Made by a program: the position numbers and the translations under genes | The notes under the pieces: model-generated | Database searches by the model: none | What the model was told of the DNA's origin: nothing | Seen by the model: the letters and a program-made list of their open reading frames with translations, nothing else | Source: JAFGRR01 sp964499235 | GTDB taxonomy: Bacteria; Planctomycetota; Phycisphaerae; UBA1845; Fen-1342 | Direction: 5' to 3' | Assembly (NCBI GenBank): GCA_964499235.1 | Contig: CAZCKC010000084.1 | Coordinates: 1 to 15,886 of the forward strand | DNA length: 15,886 nt | Part shown: one piece after another, positions 1 through 5,431 of the stretch | Layout: each line of letters opens with the position of its first letter | How positions within the stretch are numbered: position 1 is the stretch's first letter

Positions 1-50
<50 letters not shown>

Positions 51-84
51 TTCGTGAATCACGAAGTCTATCTGCTTTCCCCCA

Positions 85-618
85 CGCCGTCAACGCCCGC
101 CAGATCTCCACCGACATCAACCCGCCGCCGCAAAAAGCCCATCAAACGGCTCCGCAACCGCACGCCCGCTGTCAGTAGCCCGGTAAAGGCCTGCCACCGG
201 CGCGCAGCCGCTGCCGAAAGCCCGCCAAGTGCCTGTTGTGACCCGCGCACCCGCCGCCAGCAGCCAATCGAAACCCCTCCCATCGGCGGCCCAATTGCCC
301 CCAAGAGTCCAACAAGCGCTTCTGACCTCCCGCCCGTTACCAAAAGCCACCAAACGCCGCCCACCATTATTCATTCCGCTGCCAAAAGCCAGCCAAACAC
401 CTCCGGCCGGCGCCCACGCGTTGCCCAAGTTCACCAAGTGCCTCCAACATCACGCACGCCGCAGCGGCGCCCAGCGCCCGCCGAAAGCCACCGGTGGCTG
501 GCCAACAACTGCGAAAAGCCCGCAAAACGCCTCCCGTCGCCGGCCAAGAACTGCCAGCAGCTCGCAGACCGCCTCCGATCGCCAGCCAACAACTGCCAAA
601 AGCCCGCAGATCAACGCC
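85..618. repeat. Degenerate 42-bp tandem repeat array (about 13 units)
   Basis: Unit starts can be placed at 85, 127, 169, 211, 253, 295, 337, 379, 421, 463, 509, 551 and 593. The spacing is exactly 42 bp throughout, except one 46-bp unit at 463-508; the last unit is partial. The common core reads roughly CTGCCAAAAGCCCGCCAAAC, followed by a variable GC-rich half (GCCTCC...GGCCAACAA). The two units at 509 and 551 are the most alike; the others are strongly diverged, so the array looks old. Because 42 is divisible by three and the sequence is stop-poor, several frames on both strands stay open with 14-residue periodicity (for example Pro/Lys/Ala-rich forward, or LLAVVG-like reverse). The 4-bp insertion shifts any such frame. 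The longest forward frame starts inside the tRNA gene, so I do not call a protein here. Confidence 0.82.
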
Positions 619-1058
619 CCCTCTGGTGAGCGCCTGCCCGGCACACGCCCCACGCCGAAGTCACTTCAGGTCACCGCCTGAATGGGTGAATGTCCCGCAC
701 GTAGACACGGGCGTCGTCGGCCACGCCCCCGTTGCTGGGCTCGTAACGCCAGTCGCCTCCGGCCGGTGCCGAAAGCGTTGGTGCAAGGCGGGGATGGTCG
801 CGACGGACCGGGCTAGCTCCCCAGGTTCTCGGACGCGCGCAATCGCTTTATTCGGTCATGCCGCGAGGTTTGAGAGCGGGCCGAACGGTCCAGGAGGTCC
901 CGGGGCCGCTTTTCTGCTGGGCTGACCGGCCGGCGGCCGTGTCATCGCTGACAAGTTTTGCGCCTGACCGGCGACCTGTGCTTTAACTCCGCGTGGCCGA
1001 CCAGCCGATGTTCGCTGGGAGGACGGCCGCCGGAAGCGCTTCTTGTCCGGAACGTTGC
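619..1058. other. Intergenic stretch without a convincing gene; possible gene remnant
   Basis: About 440 bp separate the repeat array from the membrane protein gene. No tRNA, promoter or terminator stands out. On the minus strand from about 773 down to a TGA at 671-673 there is a protein-like, GC3-rich stretch (GDWRYEPSNGG ... DARVYVRDIHPFRR). It could be the C-terminal end of a decayed gene, for example a pilin-like or secreted protein. The frame is closed by a TAA further upstream (near 850) with no credible start, so if it was a gene it is broken. This is weak evidence; nothing else is visible in the stretch. Confidence 0.3.
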
Positions 1059-2696
1059 ATGGAATCGACCGGGTCAATTGAGGAGCGCGCCCGCCGTACG
1101 CCGGACGCTGGATCGCGTCCCCCTCATGAACGGGCTTTCTGGACGGTCTTTGCCACCGTCCTGGTTTTGCACCTCCTCGCGGTCAACGTCACGCCGATCC
1201 TGCCGTGGGTCGACATTCCCTTCCACATGGCCGCGGCGCAGATCCGCGCCACCTGGGATGACCCGGCGAGCTTGTGGGGGGAGTACGTGTCACTGCGACC
1301 TCTCGGCCTTCGCCCGAACCTCCTCTATCACCTCTGGGCCGGGTCGGGCATCGCCGGGGACGTGGTCACCGCGACGCGCGTCTTCTACAGCATCTATGTC
1401 GTCGCGATTCCGCTCTTGAGCCTGGCGGTCGTACGCACGTTAAACGGCAGTCCCTGGATCGCGTTGCTCGCGTTCCTGCTGGTGTTCAACTTCAACGTCA
1501 CGTACGGCTTCGCCGAGTTCACCGCGGGGCTGCCATTCTTTCTGTTGCTGGTGCTGCTGCTGGTGCACTGGGACAGGACAGCGGGCTGGTGGCATGCGCC
1601 GGCCGTCGGCGGCGCATTGGCCGTCCTTTTCTTTGGTCATGCCCTCCTGGCGATTTTCGGGTTGTTGACCGTCGTGCTCTTCGCGGTGTTGAAACGCGGT
1701 CGGCAGTCCTGGGCGGCGCTTGCCGCGTGCGTCCCGTTAGTCGTGTTGCTGGCGACGTGGTATACCGGGCGCGGCGACGGCGAGAGCGGGATCGCCTATC
1801 TGTGGCAGTACTATACGGACGGCTATTGGCGGGGTCTGTGGAAGCGGATGCACTGGTCGGTGCGGCTCGACAATCGTCCGCTGATCGAGCCCCTGATCAG
1901 CTCGTTCTTGGCCGCGGGATTCGTCGCGGTGGTTCTCGTCACGCTGGCGGGGGTCATGTGGTCGCGACTGCGTGCGCAATCCGATCCGGTTTCAAAGCGG
2001 GTTCGCGTGCTTTTCAGGCTGCCAGGATTTGCCGGAATCGGGGCGCTGCTCCTTGCCGCTGGTGCGACGGTCGCCTTCGCACCACCCGGCTATCCACCTT
2101 TTTGGAATGTGTTTCAGCGCTTCATGTGTTTGCTGGTCCTCGCCCTCGTGTTCTGGGCCGCCGCGCTCGCCGGGCGCCGCTGGTTCCACCCGAAAGCCGC
2201 GTGCTTATTGGCGGGCATTGCATTGCTCCACGGTAGTTTGTGGTTGGAGCACACGTTGAGCTACCGAGATCAACTGGCGCCGCTCACCAGGCTCTTCGCG
2301 GCGGTCCCCGCCGAGGCGATCCCGGGCATCTTCGCCGCCGACCAGAAATACCGCGGCGATGGTGAGGTCTTCGCCCACGTCTCCAACCTGTTCATCGTCC
2401 TGCATGGCCGGATGGCGGTGTCGCCCCTGTTCGATTACCCCTACACCCACGTCCCGCGCCAGGCCGATCCAGCCGTCCTCCCGCCCTACGACGGCATCCA
2501 CGATGACGGGGCCGACGTCTTCCTGCAGTCGCCGCTCAAGTACGTGATCGTGCGCGAGACAGACGAACACGGCGCGGGCGATCGATTTCACGCTGCGTTT
2601 CGACCCCTGTCGCGCTCTGGTGGGTGGACGCTCTATCGACGCGCGGCGGCGACCCGGGAGACGACGCGACCGATCGGGGGGGCCGGTGCCGATTAG
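1059..2696 (+). CDS. Polytopic inner-membrane protein, possibly GT-C-like glycosyltransferase
   Basis: The 545-residue protein has about ten hydrophobic helices (roughly 27-48, 104-125, 132-150, 159-171, 181-208, 218-233, 280-302, 325-342, 354-371 and 380-397). A hydrophilic C-terminal domain of about 145 residues follows. Directly after the first helix, in the first predicted external loop, is PWVDIPFH (Asp52, His56). An acidic residue in this loop is the usual catalytic feature of GT-C lipid-phosphosugar-dependent glycosyltransferases, and a DxPxH-type motif recurs in uncharacterised bacterial membrane proteins of this shape. The GT-C assignment is inference from topology. The ATG at 1059 was preferred; a GTG at 993 in the same frame would add 22 residues, but no Shine-Dalgarno sequence is seen there. 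The next gene, a GT4 glycosyltransferase, overlaps its 3' end by 11 bp, which supports a shared role in glycan assembly at the membrane. Confidence 0.72.
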   Translation: MESTGSIEERARRTPDAGSRPPHERAFWTVFATVLVLHLLAVNVTPILPWVDIPFHMAAAQIRATWDDPASLWGEYVSLRPLGLRPNLLYHLWAGSGIAGDVVTATRVFYSIYVVAIPLLSLAVVRTLNGSPWIALLAFLLVFNFNVTYGFAEFTAGLPFFLLLVLLLVHWDRTAGWWHAPAVGGALAVLFFGHALLAIFGLLTVVLFAVLKRGRQSWAALAACVPLVVLLATWYTGRGDGESGIAYLWQYYTDGYWRGLWKRMHWSVRLDNRPLIEPLISSFLAAGFVAVVLVTLAGVMWSRLRAQSDPVSKRVRVLFRLPGFAGIGALLLAAGATVAFAPPGYPPFWNVFQRFMCLLVLALVFWAAALAGRRWFHPKAACLLAGIALLHGSLWLEHTLSYRDQLAPLTRLFAAVPAEAIPGIFAADQKYRGDGEVFAHVSNLFIVLHGRMAVSPLFDYPYTHVPRQADPAVLPPYDGIHDDGADVFLQSPLKYVIVRETDEHGAGDRFHAAFRPLSRSGGWTLYRRAAATRETTRPIGGAGAD

Positions 2697-3849
2697 CAAG
2701 CTCACGCGCTATCCGAAGATCGCCGGTGCGGCCTGGGGCGATCCTCTGGCTGAGGGCACGTACCGCGGGGTGCCGTGCCGAACTTACGGGTATCTCCAGC
2801 AGACGGGCACGCTCGTCGCTGCGTCCAACGTCCGCCTGGTGAAGCCGCTCGACTACCTCCGCGGCGGGTTTCATCTGCGTCGCGTCCTGCAGGGCCGCGG
2901 CGGTCACTTCAACCCCACCTGGCGCTTCAAGCCGGAAAACATCGCGCGCCTTTCCGACCGCTATGCGGCGCTCGAGGCCCGGCTGCCCGAACACGATGCG
3001 CTGCTGCAGTTTGGCGTGGCGAGTCTGCCCTCCCGCAAGGTCGCGTTGGTCGCGCACGTCGAGATGTCGGTCGCGACTGCCGCCGGCGATCCGCACTTCT
3101 CTGATTCCTACGGGTTCGCGCAGGTATCCAAACGGAGCCTCCGCCGCGCCATCGCGGGCGAACGCGAATTCCTGCAGCGCTGCGAGCTCGTCTGGACCAA
3201 CACGCCCTGGACGGCCGAAGGACTCGTCGCCCAGGGCATGCCCGCGGAGCGCGTCGTCGCCTGCCCGCCCGCCTGCGGCATGCCGGATCCGGGCGCGGTC
3301 GCGAAGGACTGGGAGACGTGCCACATCCTGTTCGTCGGCGAAGACTGGCGCCGCAAGGGCGGACCGCTCCTGCTCGCGGCCTTCCGCAAACTGCGCACCG
3401 TCCTGCCAACCGCCACGCTGTCCATCGTCGGTTGCCACCCCAACCTGCAGATGGAGGGCGTCGAAGTGCTCGGGCGGCTGCGAAAGAACATCCCGGCAGA
3501 AGCCACGCGACTGGATCGGGCTTATCGCGCGGCCACCATCTTCTGCCTGCCCACCCTCTTCGATACCACCGGCATCGTGTTCATGGAGGCGGCCCTCTAT
3601 TCGACCCCGATTGTCACGGTCGCCGGCCAGGGACGAGAGCTCATCTTCCCGCCTTCCATGGCCCATGCGATCGAAACGCCCTGCCCGGACACGCTTGCGG
3701 ACACGCTCATCAGCCTCGCGCGCAACCCCGACCGGATGGCGGCCATGGCGCAGGCCGGGCGCCGGTTCGTTCTCATGAACCATACCTGGGACAAGACGGG
3801 CGCCAAGGTCGCCGAGATGGTGGCCTGGGCCTGCCACCATCGGCGCTGA
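2686..3849 (+). CDS. Glycosyltransferase family 4 (GT-B fold)
   Basis: The 387-residue protein probably transfers a sugar from a nucleotide-sugar donor onto a surface glycan or lipid-linked acceptor in the cytoplasm. The C-terminal Rossmann domain starts with HILFVGEDWRRKGG (213-226), the GT4 pattern in which Arg/Lys contacts the donor phosphates. The motif FDTTGIVFMEAALYSTPIV (292-310) is the family's E-x7-E element, here with Asp293 in place of the first Glu and Glu301 retained. The N-terminal acceptor half (about 1-200) has no motif I recognise. The GTG at 2686 was chosen because seven Gs lie just upstream and it overlaps the stop of the preceding gene by 11 bp; an in-frame ATG at 2620 would intrude 77 bp into that gene. 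The acceptor and sugar cannot be named. No signal peptide or membrane helix is visible. Confidence 0.85.
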   Translation: MPISKLTRYPKIAGAAWGDPLAEGTYRGVPCRTYGYLQQTGTLVAASNVRLVKPLDYLRGGFHLRRVLQGRGGHFNPTWRFKPENIARLSDRYAALEARLPEHDALLQFGVASLPSRKVALVAHVEMSVATAAGDPHFSDSYGFAQVSKRSLRRAIAGEREFLQRCELVWTNTPWTAEGLVAQGMPAERVVACPPACGMPDPGAVAKDWETCHILFVGEDWRRKGGPLLLAAFRKLRTVLPTATLSIVGCHPNLQMEGVEVLGRLRKNIPAEATRLDRAYRAATIFCLPTLFDTTGIVFMEAALYSTPIVTVAGQGRELIFPPSMAHAIETPCPDTLADTLISLARNPDRMAAMAQAGRRFVLMNHTWDKTGAKVAEMVAWACHHRR

Positions 3850-4202
3850 GTCGCACCGCTCGACCCGCCAACCCGGTTCGAATTCAACGTCCCCCACGCT
3901 GCCTGCGGAAACGCCGGTGATCCCGTGGCCTCACGCAGCCGCCGCAGGTCCATCCAGACCGTCAGGCTCGTGATCGAGAGGTTTACCGCTGTCGACACCA
4001 CAGGTCCTGATCAGAGTCGGGAAGCGCAGTGTCGTTGTCTCCCGGACCCCCGCAGACGGAAAAAAAGACACAGCCCGCGTTAACCCGCCAGATAGCGAAT
4101 CTCAAACACCAGTCAATATTTGACTCGGTGTTCCAACGCCTCACAAAAACGCTAGATTACCGATAACAAGACATTCTTTTCCGCCAATAGGGGAGCACGC
4201 TG
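3850..4202. other. Intergenic region between the glycan genes and the tricarboxylate cluster
   Basis: This 353-bp stretch has no credible gene; the open frames here are extensions or shadows. Near its start, 7-bp complementary arms CCTGCGG (3902-3908) and CCGCAGG (3942-3948) could form a stem with a 33-nt loop, a weak candidate for the end of the upstream transcript without a T-run. From about 4060 the sequence becomes AT-richer than its surroundings, as expected for a promoter. It contains the palindrome described separately, a TAGATT (4153-4158) that could be a -10 element, and a good Shine-Dalgarno AGGGGAG (4189-4195) for the gene at 4203. No convincing -35/-10 pair with 16-18 bp spacing can be assigned. 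Confidence 0.5.
4107..4130. promoter_or_regulatory. Palindromic operator candidate upstream of the tricarboxylate cluster
   Basis: The core AGTCAA-TAT-TTGACT (4111-4125) is a perfect 6-bp inverted repeat around a 3-bp spacer. The flanks CACC (4107-4110) and GGTG (4127-4130) are also complementary, interrupted by a single extra C at 4126. The arms therefore extend to 10 bp with one bulge. The site lies 73 bp before the start codon at 4203, and its right arm contains TTGACT, close to a sigma-70 -35 hexamer, so a bound dimer could block or position RNA polymerase. The geometry fits a dimeric helix-turn-helix regulator; no regulator gene is in the window, so the family is unknown. Confidence 0.5.
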
Positions 4203-5387
4203 ATGGGCCCGGTTACGGTCGTGGCGATGCCCGGCGACGGCATTGGGAAGGTGGTGCTGGAGGCGAGCCAGCGGGTGCTCCAGGCCGCCGGCTTCGCCGC
4301 CCGCTTCATGCCCGCGGACATCGGCTGGGAGTTCTGGGTCAACGAAGGCAACGCGCTGCCGCAGCGGACCGTCGACCTGCTGGCCGAGCACCGGCTGGGG
4401 CTTTTTGGGGCGATCACGTCGAAGCCGAAGGACCAGGCGGCAGCCGAGCTCACGCCGGACCTGCATGATCAGGGCTTGGTCTACACCAGCCCGATCGTGA
4501 AGCTCCGGCAGCTGTTCAATCTCGACGTTTCGATTCGGCCGTGCCGGTCGTTTCCGGGCAACCCGTTGAACTTTGTCCGGCGTGGAGTGAACGGGGCCGT
4601 GGTCGAGCCGGCGGTTGACGTGGTGATCTTCCGGCAGAACACGGAGGGACTCTACGCGGGCGTGGAGTGGACCGATCCTCCGGATGCGGTGCGGCAGGCG
4701 CTCGAAACGCATCCCCGGATGGGGCCCTTCAAGGAGGTGCCCAGCGCCGACCTTGCGATCTCGACGCGGATCTTCACCCGGCCGGCCTGCCGCCGGATCG
4801 CCCGGGCGGCCTTCGAGTACGCGCGGCGCTTCGGCTACCGCTCGGTCACGGTTTGCGAGAAGCCGAACGTGATTCGCGAGACCTCCGGGATGCTGCTGGC
4901 GGCGGCGCGGGAGGTCGCAGGCGAGTTCTCCGACGTTGCATTGTGGGAGACGAACATCGACGCCCAGATGATGTGGCTGACCAAAAACCCGGAGGCGTAT
5001 GGCGTCATCGTGGCCGGCAACATGTTCGGCGACATCGTCTCGGACGGGTTCGCGGGCTTGGTCGGGGGGCTGGGCTTCGCGTGCAGTGCGAACATCGGCG
5101 ACCGCGTCGCAGTCTTTGAGCCGACGCACGGGTCGGCCCCGAAGTACGCCGCGCTCGACCCGCCGATCGTCAACCCGATCGCAATGGTCCTGAGCGCCTG
5201 CATGCTCCTCGACCACATCGGCGAGTGGGAGCGGGCCGAGCGCATTCGGCGGGCGGTCGCGGCCGTGATCGCGACGGGCGAGGTTCGCACCTACGACATG
5301 TGCCGAATGACCGGTGGCCCCGACGTGGTCGCACAGGGCGCCGCCACCACGACCGAGATGACCGACGCGATTATCGCCGAGCTCTAA
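4203..5387 (+). CDS. Isocitrate/homoisocitrate dehydrogenase-like enzyme, predicted NADP-dependent
   Basis: The 394-residue protein is a beta-decarboxylating dehydrogenase of the isocitrate/isopropylmalate/homoisocitrate family. It would interconvert a 2-hydroxy-tricarboxylate with a 2-oxoacid plus CO2. Visible elements are Ser96 and Arg102 (SPIVKLR loop), Arg112 and Arg144 for substrate carboxylates, NTEGLYAG with Tyr151, Lys220, and the metal ligands Asp253, Asp277 and Asp281. The cofactor loop FEPTHGSAPKYA places Lys314 and Tyr315, and RTYDMCR places Tyr364 and Arg368. These match E. coli Icd Lys344, Tyr345, Tyr391 and Arg395, its NADP determinants. The loop residue equivalent to Icd Asn115 is Ile98, and SPIV.LR resembles fungal homoisocitrate dehydrogenase, so the true substrate may not be isocitrate. 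The start is supported by AGGGGAG 7 nt upstream. It is first in the cluster; a hairpin and 44 bp separate it from the homoaconitase-like gene. The family call is firm; the substrate is inference. Confidence 0.88.
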   Translation: MGPVTVVAMPGDGIGKVVLEASQRVLQAAGFAARFMPADIGWEFWVNEGNALPQRTVDLLAEHRLGLFGAITSKPKDQAAAELTPDLHDQGLVYTSPIVKLRQLFNLDVSIRPCRSFPGNPLNFVRRGVNGAVVEPAVDVVIFRQNTEGLYAGVEWTDPPDAVRQALETHPRMGPFKEVPSADLAISTRIFTRPACRRIARAAFEYARRFGYRSVTVCEKPNVIRETSGMLLAAAREVAGEFSDVALWETNIDAQMMWLTKNPEAYGVIVAGNMFGDIVSDGFAGLVGGLGFACSANIGDRVAVFEPTHGSAPKYAALDPPIVNPIAMVLSACMLLDHIGEWERAERIRRAVAAVIATGEVRTYDMCRMTGGPDVVAQGAATTTEMTDAIIAEL

Positions 5388-5389
5388 CG

Positions 5390-5416
5390 CCGCCCGGCCT
5401 CAACCTCAGCCGGCGG
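5390..5416 (+). promoter_or_regulatory. Intercistronic GC-rich hairpin
   Basis: CCGCCCGGC (5390-5398) and GCCGGCGG (5409-5416) form an 8-bp stem with one bulged C and a 10-nt loop. The hairpin starts 2 nt after the dehydrogenase stop codon and ends 15 nt before the next start at 5432. No T-run follows, so a strong intrinsic terminator is unlikely. An mRNA-stabilising or partially attenuating structure between the first two cistrons is a better fit. Confidence 0.4.
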
Positions 5417-5431
5417 TGTGAGATCGCTGCC

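Noticed and set aside
85..618. CRISPR array
   Set aside because: The units are contiguous 42-bp degenerate repeats without distinct conserved repeat and unique spacer parts, and no cas gene is in the window.
3874..3890. tRNA T-arm-like GGTTCGAATTC after the GT4 gene
   Set aside because: No flanking complementary stem, anticodon arm or acceptor stem can be built around it.
2536..3897. 453-codon open frame on the minus strand
   Set aside because: It lies wholly antisense to the membrane protein and GT4 genes in GC-rich sequence. The translation is Arg/Gly/Asp-rich with no family motif, while the plus strand has clear ones.
4120..4158. Sigma-70 promoter using TTGACT as -35 and TAGATT as -10
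   Set aside because: The spacing is 27 bp, too long for a canonical promoter, and the 6-mer at the correct distance (ACAAAA) is a poor -10. The palindrome reading is better supported.
4152..5216. 354-codon open frame on the minus strand
   Set aside because: Antisense to the dehydrogenase, with low-complexity His/Arg/Asp translation, as expected for a GC-rich shadow frame.
5225..5431. N-terminal extension of the homoaconitase-like frame overlapping the dehydrogenase
   Set aside because: The translation before 5432 is Arg/Gly-rich and unlike the family. The conserved N-terminus begins at the ATG at 5432.
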